Assembly: GCA_963807005.1 (NCBI GenBank)
Contig: CAWDZK010000006.1
Coordinates: forward strand, 558,001-622,000
DNA: 64,000 nt
Source of the DNA: CAWDZK01 sp963807005
GTDB taxonomy: Bacteria > Actinomycetota > Actinomycetes > JACCUZ01
Direction of reading: 5' to 3'
Below the pieces are notes generated by a model. That model did no database searches. It worked only from the letters and a program-made list of their open reading frames with translations, and was not told the origin of the DNA. Within the stretch, counting starts at the first letter, position 1, and every line of letters starts with the position of its first letter. The position numbers were made by a program, and so were the translations under genes. Below, one piece after another: positions 41,925 to 50,985 of this stretch.

Positions 41925-43078
41925 TTGATGTCCGACACCGGCACCGTGACGCGCTTGCCGCCGCCACCGGCAACCGCCCGCATCGTGAGCGCGAAGCGGA
42001 CGAGCGACACCGGCCCGTCACCGTCGTCGATGGTCAGGGCGGTCGTCGCGGCGTCACCGAGGGACACGATCCGGAACGGGTTCAGCAACGTCGCCGGGCT
42101 CGCCGCCTCGTCGAAGACCGCGCCGAGGAACTCCTGCTGCCGCTGCACCCGGCCGAGGTCGCCCTTCGGGTCGAAGTACCGCGCCCGCACGTACGCCAGC
42201 GCGGTCGGGCCGTCCATCTCCTGACAGCCCTTGGCCACGTTCAGGCCGCTCTTGCGGTCGCGGATGCGCCGCTTCGGGCACAGCTCGACACCACCGACCG
42301 CGTCGGTCATGCCCACGAAGCCACCGAAGCCGACTTCGGCGTAGTGGTCGACGCGAAGTCCGGTGACGGTCTCGACGGTCTGGGCGAGCAACGGCGCGCC
42401 ACCGAACGCGTAGGCCGCGTTCAGCTTGTTCCGGCCGTGCCCGGGGATGGGCACGTAGGAGTCGCGCGGGAGGCTGACCAGAGTCGGCGCGCCGCTGGCG
42501 GGCCGGTGCAGCAGGATGATCGTGTCGGTCCGACGGCCTTCGACCTTGCCCAGGTGCAGCGCCTTCACCTGCTCGTCGCTGAGTCCTTCGCGGCTGTCCG
42601 AGCCGACGATCAGCCAGTTGGTGCCGGAGCCGGCGACCGGCCTGCCGTCGTAGTCGCGCAGGGCGTCGACCTTGTCGATCCGCGAGTAGAAGAACAGCAT
42701 CGTCGCGAGCAGCAGAGCCAGCACCAGGACGAGCGCGAGCAGCCCGCGCCGCACCCATCGGACCGGCCGGATCGCGGGAACGCGGGGCCGGGGGAACGGC
42801 GGCGGCGCCGGCGCGGGACGGCGGGGCGCCTCGGGTGCGGAAGTGCGCCGGTTCGTCGGTCCCGCCGCGGCGCTCGGTCGGCCCGCTCCGGGGAGGACCT
42901 GGGTGCGCTCGGAGTCGGAGTCGGAGTCGGAGTCGGAGCCGGCCCGCGCGCCGGGGGCCGGGCGGCCGCCGTCGGCCGGCGGGCGTTCCGGCTGAGGACC
43001 CGGTCCGCGGTCGGACGACCCGCCGCGCGACCAGCCCTTCGGCCACTCGTGCGATCCCGCCACGCTGCTCCTCGTCAT
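41843..43078 (-). CDS. LytR-CpsA-Psr (LCP) family wall-polymer ligase
   Basis: 411 residues: a long disordered N-terminal tail with Pro-rich and SDSDSDSDSE segments, one membrane helix (GLLALVLVLALLLATMLF), then an extracellular LCP domain with WLIVGSDSREGL, RRTDTIILLH, SLPRDSYVPIPG, NKLNAAYAFGG and AYVRARYFDPKGDLGRVQRQ. LCP enzymes transfer polyprenyl-linked glycopolymers to peptidoglycan; the conserved Arg/Asp lipid-phosphate pocket is intact. ATG 43078 is a plausible start; the frame is open upstream to 43174. It fits the polyol-phosphate polymer cluster downstream. Confidence 0.92.
   Translation of the reverse strand: MTRSSVAGSHEWPKGWSRGGSSDRGPGPQPERPPADGGRPAPGARAGSDSDSDSDSERTQVLPGAGRPSAAAGPTNRRTSAPEAPRRPAPAPPPFPRPRVPAIRPVRWVRRGLLALVLVLALLLATMLFFYSRIDKVDALRDYDGRPVAGSGTNWLIVGSDSREGLSDEQVKALHLGKVEGRRTDTIILLHRPASGAPTLVSLPRDSYVPIPGHGRNKLNAAYAFGGAPLLAQTVETVTGLRVDHYAEVGFGGFVGMTDAVGGVELCPKRRIRDRKSGLNVAKGCQEMDGPTALAYVRARYFDPKGDLGRVQRQQEFLGAVFDEAASPATLLNPFRIVSLGDAATTALTIDDGDGPVSLVRFALTMRAVAGGGGKRVTVPVSDINYQTPAGSSVKWDRQKALALFRSLREN
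42909..42938. repeat. Hexanucleotide repeat (TCGGAG)x5 within the LCP gene
   Basis: Five TCGGAG units in the plus orientation encode alternating Ser-Asp/Glu on the minus strand in the cytoplasmic tail of the LCP protein. In-frame hexamers can expand or contract by slippage without shifting the frame. Confidence 0.8.
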
Positions 43079-43134
43079 CGGGTCCGGCGCGGTCGGTCCG
43101 CTGCCGCAAACCCCTGACCGTACCCTTGCCGGCT

Positions 43135-43680
43135 GTGACCGACCCTTCGTCCGACCGCCCCCCGGGTGACGCACCTCACGCCGGGAAGCCCACCAGCGCC
43201 GCTCGCAGCACCCTCAGCCGGATCATGACGGTGCTGGACACCAACCTGCTCGGCTCGGTCCATGGCGGCGTGGTGATGAAGCTCGTGGACGACGTCGCCG
43301 GCGTGGTGGCACAGCGGCACTCCGGCGGCCCGGCGGTCACCGCGTCGATGGACGAGATGGCGTTCCTCTCGCCGGTCCGGGTGGGGGACCTGGTGCACGC
43401 CGCGGCGCAGGTCAACTGGGCCGGTCGGACGTCGATGGAGGTCGGCGTCCGGGTGGTCGCCGAGCCGTGGAACGAGGCCGGCGTGGAGCCGGTGCGGGTG
43501 GCCACGGCCTACCTCGTGTTCGTCGCCGTCGACGAGGCGGGCCGGCCGCGCGTGGTCCCGCCGGTGGAGCCGGAGACGACCGAGGACCGCAGGCGGTTCG
43601 CCGAGGCGGAGATCCGCCGGCAGCACCGGCTGGCCCGTCGGGAGGCCATCCTGCGCTCGCGGGAGTCCGGCGGGACCTAG
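43135..43680 (+). CDS. Acyl-CoA thioesterase (hotdog fold)
   Basis: 181 residues, one hotdog domain: RIMTVLDTNLLGSVHGGVVM, then KLVDDVAGVVAQRHSGG, ASMDEMAFLSPVRVGDLV and TAYLVFVAVDEAGRPRVVPP. This is the YciA/BACH type that hydrolyses acyl-CoA. The start is GTG 43135; the next methionine would be within RIMTVLD, cutting the fold. It converges on the M50 protease gene with a 4-base overlap at the stops; the link is probably only positional. Confidence 0.9.
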   Translation: MTDPSSDRPPGDAPHAGKPTSAARSTLSRIMTVLDTNLLGSVHGGVVMKLVDDVAGVVAQRHSGGPAVTASMDEMAFLSPVRVGDLVHAAAQVNWAGRTSMEVGVRVVAEPWNEAGVEPVRVATAYLVFVAVDEAGRPRVVPPVEPETTEDRRRFAEAEIRRQHRLARREAILRSRESGGT

Positions 43681-46157
43681 GGCGACGGGGTGGCTGTGCT
43701 CCCGGACGGCGTCCCGGAGGGCGACGTGCTCGCGGACGGCGACGCGGACCCGGACGAGGTCGGTGTGCCGCCGGCCGGCGCGCCGGTGCTGCCTGCCCCC
43801 GACGTCCCGTCGGTCGCCGTGCCGGCCGGGCTCGGGGACCTGCTCGCAGCCGGCCCGGCCGGGGCCGGGCTCGAGGGTGCGGAGGACGCGGTGCCGGCCG
43901 TCGCCGACCCGCTGGGGGTCCCGGAACCCGTCGTGGTTGACGGTGAGACCGTCGCTGTCGGGGCGGGTGCCGGTGCCGCGTCGCCGTTCTCGGCCCGGAC
44001 GATGTCGATGATCTGCTGCTCGTAGCCGGCGAGGGTCGACCGGATCTGGTCCAGCGGGACGTCGGTGATGGTCCGGCCGAAGGCCAGCACCTGCTGCCAG
44101 ACGGCGGTGAGCGCAGCGGTGCCGGCCTCGCTGAGCGGGCCGTCCAGGGTGAGGACCAGCTGCTGGGCCAGCGAGTAGGCGACACACTGCACGCAGTTGT
44201 AGTTGACGGCGGCCGAGAGGTTCTGTGGCACGACCACATCGGCCTGGCCAAGGACCAGCACGACCTGGAAGCCGACGGCGACCGCGGCGCAGCCGGTGCA
44301 GCTGGCGAACGCGTAGGCCTCGTTGGTGTTCAGGACGGTGCCGTCGTCGGCCCACACCAGGGCGAACGCGACGTCGTAGCGGGTGGTGCCGTCGGTGGTG
44401 TTGACGGCCAGCGCCTGGGTGTCGCCCGCCCCCGGAGCCTCCGGCCGGTCGAACGGGAACACCCAGGTGGGAGCGTCGGCCGGCGCGGCGGGAGCGCCGG
44501 GAGCCGCAGCCGGGGCGTCAGCCGCGCCCTGGGCAGCCGGCGGTGCCGACCCGGCCGGCACCAGGACCAGGGCCAGCTCCGGCTGGTCCGGTGGTGGCGG
44601 CTGCTCGTCGCTGGCCCACAGGGTCTGCGCCAACCCGCGCTGACCTTCGCGCAGCGACGGTGCGGCCGGACGCGGAGGTGCCAGGCGGTCTAGGACGGGG
44701 ATCCGCTGGTACGCCGCCGCCGGCACGGCGTCGAACACGGTGCCGCGCTCGGTCGGCCGGATCGGCCGGTACTTCTGCTCACCCGGCCACCAGGCGTAGG
44801 CCAGACCGCCGAGCAGCGCGAGGGCAGCGACGACCGCGACCGCACGGCGACCGGGGCGTCCCGCGGTGCTCCGGCGTACCGAGCGGACGCTGCGACGGAC
44901 CAGCCGCCCGAGCAGGTAGAGCATCGCCAGGACCGGCAGCGCGATCGCCAGGATCGAGACCAGTCGGACGCCGACCGTGGTCCACGCGTGCGACGCCCAC
45001 GCGACCGACAGCGCGTGCGACTGCGCACCCAGGCTCTCCCACGCGGTGCCGATCGCGCGGGGGAGGGCGACGACCATCATCACCAACGAGAGGAGCAGCA
45101 CGGGCACGACGACGAGCACCCAGACGGTGACGACGGCCCGGGCCCACCAGGTCAGTGGCGACGGTCGTCGCCAGTTCTGCGGGAGCAGACCGAGCAACGT
45201 CGGCTTGATGTGCGAGTAGAGGTCCGGTACGCCGGTCACGTCGGCGAGGATGTGGTAGCCGTCGAAGCGTACGAACGGCGCCAGCTGCCGCAGCATCTGC
45301 AGCACCTGTGCGCCGATGACCAGCAGCAGCGCCTGCCAGTGCACGACCGCCCACACGCCGAACATCGCGAGGGCGAATACCGCGTTGAAGTACAGCCCAC
45401 CCAGGTCGACCCGGACCCGGCCGCCTCGGCCGAGCCGGTAGCTGTCACTCACCTCGGTGTAGAACGCCGGCCAGACCAGGTAGAGGCCGGCCCCCATCGC
45501 GCCGGGGGTCGCGCCGCCGTAGCGGCAGGCCGCCGCGTGACCGAACTCGTGGAAGCCCGCCGAGACCGCCGTGATCGCGAAGACGAGCAGGAACAGGCCG
45601 GGCTGGGTGAACGCGTCCCTGGTGGCGGCCGCGAGGCCCTCCCGGAACAGCACCCAGCCCGCGACGGCCACGAACGCGAGGGTGAACGGCACGACGACGG
45701 CCGGGTGGAAGAAGACGGCGAACGGTGCCGTGACCCGCCGGGTCACGGCCGGGTCGGACACGACGTACTTGAACCTGACCGCGAGCAGCGGGTTGGCCTT
45801 GCGCACCTCGGGATCGCTGCCGTCGGGCCGCCGCAGGACGCCGAGCGGCCGGAGCCGGTCGTCCACGAGGGACCGCACCTGCTCGGCGGTGACCCCGCGG
45901 CCGAAGGACTCGCTCACGGCATCGGCGAGCTCGTCGTACGTGCGGTGGCCGTCGATCTCCTCGAGAACGACGTAGAGCAGCCGGGTGAGCTGGACGGTCT
46001 GGCCGTCCGAGCGCCGGACCAGTGCCGGCGGCTCCTTGTAGCCGGAGCCCGCGAGGCTGCCGATCAGCTCGACACCGGCCGCCCGAGCGGGCACCTCCGG
46101 GCTGGAGGTGCCCGCTCGGGTCGCGGACTGGGCCGGGGCGTCCGGCGTCGCGGTCAC
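43677..46157 (-). CDS. PqqD-domain/M50 membrane zinc metalloprotease
   Basis: 826 residues. Residues about 35-115 form a PqqD-like winged helix (LTRLLYVVLEEIDGHRTYDE), a peptide-recognition module in RiPP systems. An intramembrane M50 core follows, with HEFGH at 203-207 and DLGGLYFNAVF as the likely third-ligand region, then several more helices to about residue 440. The extracytoplasmic part has two CxxC motifs, FASCTGCAAVAV and NYNCVQCVAYSLAQQ, and a long Ser/Thr/Pro/Gly tail. It resembles YydH-type putative peptide zinc metalloproteases. GTG 46157 lies 14 bases after the repeat-protein stop without a clear ribosome-binding site, implying translational coupling. The likely role is cleavage or export of that protein (inference). 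Confidence 0.82.
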   Translation of the reverse strand: MTATPDAPAQSATRAGTSSPEVPARAAGVELIGSLAGSGYKEPPALVRRSDGQTVQLTRLLYVVLEEIDGHRTYDELADAVSESFGRGVTAEQVRSLVDDRLRPLGVLRRPDGSDPEVRKANPLLAVRFKYVVSDPAVTRRVTAPFAVFFHPAVVVPFTLAFVAVAGWVLFREGLAAATRDAFTQPGLFLLVFAITAVSAGFHEFGHAAACRYGGATPGAMGAGLYLVWPAFYTEVSDSYRLGRGGRVRVDLGGLYFNAVFALAMFGVWAVVHWQALLLVIGAQVLQMLRQLAPFVRFDGYHILADVTGVPDLYSHIKPTLLGLLPQNWRRPSPLTWWARAVVTVWVLVVVPVLLLSLVMMVVALPRAIGTAWESLGAQSHALSVAWASHAWTTVGVRLVSILAIALPVLAMLYLLGRLVRRSVRSVRRSTAGRPGRRAVAVVAALALLGGLAYAWWPGEQKYRPIRPTERGTVFDAVPAAAYQRIPVLDRLAPPRPAAPSLREGQRGLAQTLWASDEQPPPPDQPELALVLVPAGSAPPAAQGAADAPAAAPGAPAAPADAPTWVFPFDRPEAPGAGDTQALAVNTTDGTTRYDVAFALVWADDGTVLNTNEAYAFASCTGCAAVAVGFQVVLVLGQADVVVPQNLSAAVNYNCVQCVAYSLAQQLVLTLDGPLSEAGTAALTAVWQQVLAFGRTITDVPLDQIRSTLAGYEQQIIDIVRAENGDAAPAPAPTATVSPSTTTGSGTPSGSATAGTASSAPSSPAPAGPAASRSPSPAGTATDGTSGAGSTGAPAGGTPTSSGSASPSASTSPSGTPSGSTATPSP

Positions 46158-46171
46158 GTCGGGTAGGGGTG

Positions 46172-46933
46172 CTACTGGCCGGCGGTGGCGGTCGATCCGC
46201 TGCCGGAGTCGGCCGGTACCTCGTCGCCCTGGCTGATGTCGGACGTCTGGTCCGCGGTGGCGTCCGCCGACACGTCGTCGAGGTGCTGGTTGATGATCGC
46301 GTCCTGCTGGGCGACCGCTGTGGCGGCCGAGCCGATCGAGCCGACGTTCGCCGATGCGGCCGCATCGATCGGTGCCGCCACGTTGGCGTTCGCGGCCACC
46401 GCACCGGCGATCGGGGCAGCCACGTCGGCGTCCAGGTTGAGGTCGACGTTCACGTCGAGCAGGTTGCCGTCCAGCATCGAGGCCGGGTCGGCGGTGACGG
46501 CCGCCGGGTCGGCGGGTGCCGTGCCGTCGGTCGGCGTGCTGCCGTCGGTCGGCGTGCTGCCGTCGGCCGGGGCGCTGCCGGTCCCGTCCGTCGGGGTGTC
46601 GACGACGCTGTCGCCCTGTCCGATGGTGCTGTCCTGCGGGGCGTTGGCGGTGGCCTCGCCGGAGATCCCCTGGTCGATCTGCACGCCCTGGTCGGCCAGC
46701 GCCTGGGCGGTCGAGCCGGCGGACAGCACGTTGGCGCCCACAGCGGCGTTGATCGGCGCAGCGATGTTGGCGTTCGCCGCGACCGCGAGGTCGATCGGCG
46801 CGGCCACGTCCAGCCCGAGGTCCAGGTCCGCGTTGAGGTCGAGCAGCGAGATCACCTCCTTGGGAGGCAGCGCGGTGCCGGCCTCGGCGGCCAGCTCGGC
46901 GTCCGACATCGGGGTGGGGTCGTTCTCGGTCAT
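46172..46933 (-). CDS. Repeat protein with leader-like N-terminus, candidate substrate of the M50 protease
   Basis: 253 residues, no Cys, very acidic. The N-terminus (SDAELAAEAGTALPPKEVI) resembles a leader, then come two homologous modules of about 80 residues: 30-108 (LLDLNADLDLGLDVAAPIDL, ANANIAAPINAAVGANVLS, ending GQGD) and 158-237 (LLDVNVDLNLDADVAAPI, ANANVAAPIDAAASANVGS, ending SQGD). They are joined by a Thr/Pro/Asp/Gly linker that contains STPTDG repeats. There is no signal peptide. GGGAGGA precedes ATG 46933. I know of no function for this family; position directly before a PqqD-M50 protease suggests it is the processed or exported substrate. Confidence 0.75.
   Translation of the reverse strand: MTENDPTPMSDAELAAEAGTALPPKEVISLLDLNADLDLGLDVAAPIDLAVAANANIAAPINAAVGANVLSAGSTAQALADQGVQIDQGISGEATANAPQDSTIGQGDSVVDTPTDGTGSAPADGSTPTDGSTPTDGTAPADPAAVTADPASMLDGNLLDVNVDLNLDADVAAPIAGAVAANANVAAPIDAAASANVGSIGSAATAVAQQDAIINQHLDDVSADATADQTSDISQGDEVPADSGSGSTATAGQ
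46524..46577. repeat. Three 18-base tandem repeats in the linker of the repeat protein
   Basis: Units at 46524-46541 and 46542-46559 are identical (CCGTCGGTCGGCGTGCTG); a third at 46560-46577 differs at three positions. They encode the STPTDG-type linker on the minus strand. The period is a multiple of three, so length can vary without frameshift. Confidence 0.85.
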
Positions 46934-47094
46934 GTGCCGTCCTCCCGCACGCGCGCTGAGCGTGCTTGGTCGTGCGTCCTCGAGGACCGGCAGATCGCTG
47001 TACCCCCGTGGACGCGAGGCAGGCACTCGCAGCGAGGGCCGGCCCGGTCGATGTGTCTCGGGCGGCTGGTTGCCCGCTGGGGGAGGGCTGAAAC

Positions 47095-48603
47095 TCAGCT
47101 GCAGACGTGGTCTGCGGCGGTGCGCACGCCGGAGCCGGCCGGTGCGGCCGCGCTGACCCGTACCGGCTTGGTGCCGGAGTAGGACGTGCCGATGACCACC
47201 TGCATGGTGCGGCCCAGCCCGGCCACCGGCACCAGCGCCGCGCCCGGCAGCGCCGCCGCGACCGTCTTGATGCTCTCGGTGTACCGGGCGTCGAACCGCA
47301 CGGAGGTCCGAGCCACTCCGGTGCGGCTCCAGTTGGCGGCCGGACCGGCCATGCTGAAGCCCTCGGCAGCCAGGTCCGCGCTGGCCCGTGAACCGAGGCC
47401 CGGGGTGCCGCCGCCGTTGTAGACCTGCAGGTGCACCCCGGACGGGGGGATGGTCGGCCGCTGGGCACGGCCCGGACCGCGCTGCGGGCGTGCGGTGTCG
47501 TCGCGCATCGCCGCGAACACCGCGGTCGCGGCCCGGTCGTCCCACAGGGCGACGGAACCTGCGCGCGCGGAGCGGTACGACGGGTCGGCGACCGGCACCG
47601 TCCGGAACCTGATGTCGCTGCCCGACACGTGCCGGAGCCGGGTGCCGAGCCGGACCAGCTCGTCCTCGGTGAGGCCGGGGTCGGCGCGTACGGCGGACAG
47701 CGCGGCGTCGAGGAACCGGACGAGTGCCCGTGGGTCCAGCAGCACGTCGCGACTGGTGGCCCGGTCGACCATGGCGGCGAGGAACCGCTGCTGCCGCTCC
47801 ACCCGGCCGAGGTCCGCGCGCGCGTCGAGGTGCCGGGCCCGGACGTAGGCCAGGGCTGTCTCGCCGTCGAGGTGGCTGACGCCGGCCGGTAGCTTCAGGC
47901 CCGCCTTGCGGTCGCGCATCCGGCTGGTGCTGCAGACGTCCACCCCGCCGACGGCGTCGACCAGCCGGACGAACCCGAGGAAGTCGACCTCCAGGTAGTG
48001 GTCGACCCGCACGCCGGTGGTCCGCTCGATGGTCGCGACCGTCAGGGCCGGACCGCCGAACGCGTACGCCGCGTTGAGCTTGTTCCGGCGTTCGGGGACC
48101 CGGTCGCCGCCAGTGGAGACGTGCGCGGGGATCGTGACGTAGGAGTCCCGCGGCAGGCTCACCGCTTCGACAGTGCCGTGCTGCGCGGAGACGTGGACCA
48201 GCAGCATGGTGTCGGCGCGCCGGCCGGCGGCCGTCTGGGTGGTGCCGACGTGCAGCCGCTTCATGTCCGCGCGCGACATGCCGGTGCGACCGTCGGAGCC
48301 GACGAGAAGGAACGTGGTCGAGCCGGCGGCGGAGGCGGGCGGGCGGTCGGTGAGCCCGGCGAAGGCGTCGACCCGGTCGATCTTGCGGGTCGACCACGAC
48401 AGCAGTGCGTAGCCGGAGGCGCTGGCGGCAAGCACCCCGAAGGCGGTCGCGGCGGCAACGAGGACGAGCAGGCGACGGCCGATCCGGCTGAGCCGGGTCG
48501 GTGGCCGGCGACCCACCCGCGGGGGCCGCGGAGCGGCGGCGCTGCGCCCGCGCGGGTTCAGCTGCGGCGGGAGGGCCGGCTGGACGCCGGTCGGCGTGGA
48601 CAT
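47095..48603 (-). CDS. LCP-family ligase with C-terminal LytR_C domain
   Basis: 502 residues: basic cytoplasmic tail, one membrane helix (LLVLVAAATAFGVLAASASG), LCP domain (FLLVGSDGRTGM, RRADTMLLVHV, SLPRDSYVTIPAH, NKLNAAYAFGG, RARHLDARADLGRVERQ) and a LytR_C domain near the end (GVHLQVYNGGGTPGLGSRAS through TSYSGTKPV). It attaches glycopolymers to peptidoglycan. GGAAGGAG precedes ATG 48603. It is not a tight operon with the repeat gene: 161 bases separate them, enough for a promoter. It is a paralog of the LCP gene at 41843, which lacks LytR_C. Confidence 0.93.
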   Translation of the reverse strand: MSTPTGVQPALPPQLNPRGRSAAAPRPPRVGRRPPTRLSRIGRRLLVLVAAATAFGVLAASASGYALLSWSTRKIDRVDAFAGLTDRPPASAAGSTTFLLVGSDGRTGMSRADMKRLHVGTTQTAAGRRADTMLLVHVSAQHGTVEAVSLPRDSYVTIPAHVSTGGDRVPERRNKLNAAYAFGGPALTVATIERTTGVRVDHYLEVDFLGFVRLVDAVGGVDVCSTSRMRDRKAGLKLPAGVSHLDGETALAYVRARHLDARADLGRVERQQRFLAAMVDRATSRDVLLDPRALVRFLDAALSAVRADPGLTEDELVRLGTRLRHVSGSDIRFRTVPVADPSYRSARAGSVALWDDRAATAVFAAMRDDTARPQRGPGRAQRPTIPPSGVHLQVYNGGGTPGLGSRASADLAAEGFSMAGPAANWSRTGVARTSVRFDARYTESIKTVAAALPGAALVPVAGLGRTMQVVIGTSYSGTKPVRVSAAAPAGSGVRTAADHVCS

Positions 48604-48751
48604 GCGGTCGCTCCTTCCGGCCTGCGGGGTCGGAGGGCGGGTCGCCGCCCCCTCGTGCCCGGCCAGGCTAGGTCGAGCAGGTGAGCGGGCCCCGGTGCCA
48701 CGCCGTACGCCGTCGGGCGCCCGGTCGGCCCTCGGATACCGTGTCCGCGCC

Positions 48752-49789
48752 ATGGCCGACCTCGACCACGTCCCCGAACCCGGCCCCGCGGGCGGGACCG
48801 CCGGGTCCGCGCGCGGCGCCTGGCCGGGCGTCTCGGTCGTCATGCCGGTGCTGGACGAGGAGCGCCACCTGCGAGCGGCGGTCGCCACGGTGCTCGGCCA
48901 GGACTACCCCGGCCCGCTCGAGCTGGTGCTGGCGCTCGGCCCCTCGCGGGACCGCACCGACGAGATCGCTGCCGCCCTGGCGTCGGCCGACGGGCGGGTG
49001 CAGACGGTGCGCAACCCGACCGGGGCCACCGGCGCCGGGCTCAACCTCGCGATCGCCGCCGCCCGGCACGACGTGGTGGTGCGGCTCGACGGGCACGCAC
49101 TGGTGCCGGCCGACTACGTGCGGGTAGCGGTCGAGACGCTCGGTCGGACGGGTGCCGACAACGTGGGCGGGTTGATGGCCGCCGAGGGGGTCACCGACTT
49201 CGAGTGCGCGGTCGCGGCCGCGATGACGAGCCCGATCGGTGTCGGGCAGGCGAGCTTCCACACCGGCGGCCAGGAAGGCCCGGCGCCCACCGTGTACCTC
49301 GGGGCGTTCCGGCGGGAGGTCCTCGACCGGCTCGGCGGCTACGACGAGACCTTCCTGCGGGCCCAGGACTGGGAGCTGAACCACCGCATCCGCGAGAGTG
49401 GCGGCCTGGTCTGGTTCACGCCGGCCATGCGGGTGTCCTACCGGCCCCGGTCGACCCTGCGGGCCCTGGCGAAGCAGTACCGCGACTACGGCCGTTGGCG
49501 CCGGGTCGTCATGCGCCAGCACGAGGGCACCGTCAACGTGCGCTACCTCGCGCCCCCGGCGGCGGTGCTCGGCGTCGCCGCCGGCACGGTGGCCGGCGCG
49601 ATCGGGTGGCGACCGGCTTTCGTGGCACCCCTGGGGTATGCCGCCGCTGTGCTCGTCGGGTCCGCCGTGGTGGGCCGAGGGCTGCCACCCCGCTCGCGCG
49701 CCTGGCTTCCCGTGGTGCTGGCGACGATGCACGGTGCGTGGGGGATCGGCTTCCTCACCTCCCCACGGTCCCTCCGCACCGGCGGCTGA
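48752..49789 (+). CDS. Family 2 glycosyltransferase, membrane-associated (ExoA-like)
   Basis: 345 residues: a GT-A domain with GVSVVMPVLDEERHLRAAV, VVVRLDGHALVPADYV (the metal-binding DxD position reads DGH) and FLRAQDWELNHRIRESGG, then three C-terminal membrane helices. This is the succinoglycan ExoA-like layout; donor and acceptor are unknown. It is divergent from the LCP gene across a 148-base gap and presumably builds surface polysaccharide. Confidence 0.9.
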   Translation: MADLDHVPEPGPAGGTAGSARGAWPGVSVVMPVLDEERHLRAAVATVLGQDYPGPLELVLALGPSRDRTDEIAAALASADGRVQTVRNPTGATGAGLNLAIAAARHDVVVRLDGHALVPADYVRVAVETLGRTGADNVGGLMAAEGVTDFECAVAAAMTSPIGVGQASFHTGGQEGPAPTVYLGAFRREVLDRLGGYDETFLRAQDWELNHRIRESGGLVWFTPAMRVSYRPRSTLRALAKQYRDYGRWRRVVMRQHEGTVNVRYLAPPAAVLGVAAGTVAGAIGWRPAFVAPLGYAAAVLVGSAVVGRGLPPRSRAWLPVVLATMHGAWGIGFLTSPRSLRTGG

Positions 49790-49851
49790 CCCGCCCCCTC
49801 GCCCCACTCACCGCCGCGGGTGGGTGGCTGCGGTCACCCGGCTGCCCCGAG

Positions 49852-49922
49852 CACCAACGACGGCGCAAGGGCGGCGTCGGTCCCGACATCGGTCCCCGGA
49901 GGTCGTTGCGCCGTCGTTGGTG
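49852..49922. repeat. Perfect 17-base intergenic inverted repeat, ACGACGGCGCAA family, copy 2
   Basis: CACCAACGACGGCGCAA (49852-49868) and its exact reverse complement (49906-49922) surround a 37-base loop in the 237-base gap between the glycosyltransferase and the LLM oxidoreductase. The arms match copy 1 at 32391-32463 in sequence and spacing, but the loops differ. Nothing else is recognisable in this gap. Confidence 0.75.
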
Positions 49923-50026
49923 TTCAGCCGGCCGTGGGCGTGGTCGGCCCCCGCGGGGCCCTGGACCGCGAGCGCTCCTGCGTCGCCGCCGGCTGTCGCG
50001 GGTGCGCCACGCCCCGGTGACCCGGC

Positions 50027-50983
50027 ATGATCGGCCGGGTGTCGAGGCCCTTCACGTTTCTCGCCGACGCGTTCGACGTGTCCAGCGCACGCGAGCTCGG
50101 TGAGCGGGCCCGCGCCGCCGAGGACCTCGGCGTCACCACGTTCGTGCTGCCGGACCACCTGGTCGACCAGCCGGCACCGGTGCCGTACCTGGCCGCTGTG
50201 GCCGCGCTCACCGAGCGCATCCGGATCAGCGCCTTCGTGCACAACAACGACCTCCGCCATCCCGCCGTGCTCGCCCAGGAGCTGGCCACCCTCGACGTCC
50301 TGTCCGAGGGCCGGCTCGACGTGGCCGTCGGGGCCGGCTGGAACGAGGCTGAGTACACCGCGATCGGCCTGCCCTTCGACCCGATCCGGGTCCGGCAGGC
50401 GCGGCTGGCCGAGTCGGTGCGGGTCATCAAGGGATGCTTCGGCGCCGGCCCGTTCTCGTTCGCCGGTGAGCACTACCGGATCACCGACTACGACGCGCAG
50501 CCGAAACCGGTGCAGCAGCCGCACCCGCCGTTCTTCATCGGCGGTGGCGGCCGGCCGACGCTGGAGCTGGCCGCGCGCGAGGCGCAGACCGTGGGCCTGG
50601 CGCCGCGGATCATGCCCGGCGGCCGGCCGGACCCGCGCTCGCTCACCTGGGCGGCGACCGCGGAGAAGATCCGCTGGGTCCGGGAGGCGGCCGGCGAGCG
50701 GTTCGACGAGCTGACGCTCAACGTCTACCCGTCGTTCTGGCCCGTCACGGTCACCGACGACCTGGAGGGCGAGGCGGCGAAGGTGATCGCCGCGCTGGAG
50801 GAACGCAGCGGGATCGAGCTCACCGTCCAGGAGGTCGTCGACTCGCCGCACGTCTTCATCGGGTCGCACGACCGTTTCGTCGAGAAGTTCACCGGGCTGC
50901 GTGACGGCCTCGGGATCTCGTCGTTCCTCATCGGGGACCTCGACCAGCTCGGCCCGGTGGTCGCGCGGCTCGCGGGAACCTGA
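50027..50983 (+). CDS. LLM-class F420-dependent oxidoreductase
   Basis: 318 residues, luciferase-like (beta/alpha)8 barrel: RAAEDLGVTTFVLPDHLVD, ALTERIRISAFVHNNDLRHP, LSEGRLDVAVGAGWNEAEY and PPFFIGGGGRPTLELAARE. The conserved LDVAVGAGW and GGGG blocks fit F420-using members (MSMEG/Rv-type TIGR03621-like). Substrate unknown. A large F420 enzyme set is typical for actinobacteria. ATG 50027 gives the usual length. Confidence 0.9.
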   Translation: MIGRVSRPFTFLADAFDVSSARELGERARAAEDLGVTTFVLPDHLVDQPAPVPYLAAVAALTERIRISAFVHNNDLRHPAVLAQELATLDVLSEGRLDVAVGAGWNEAEYTAIGLPFDPIRVRQARLAESVRVIKGCFGAGPFSFAGEHYRITDYDAQPKPVQQPHPPFFIGGGGRPTLELAAREAQTVGLAPRIMPGGRPDPRSLTWAATAEKIRWVREAAGERFDELTLNVYPSFWPVTVTDDLEGEAAKVIAALEERSGIELTVQEVVDSPHVFIGSHDRFVEKFTGLRDGLGISSFLIGDLDQLGPVVARLAGT

Positions 50984-50985
50984 GG

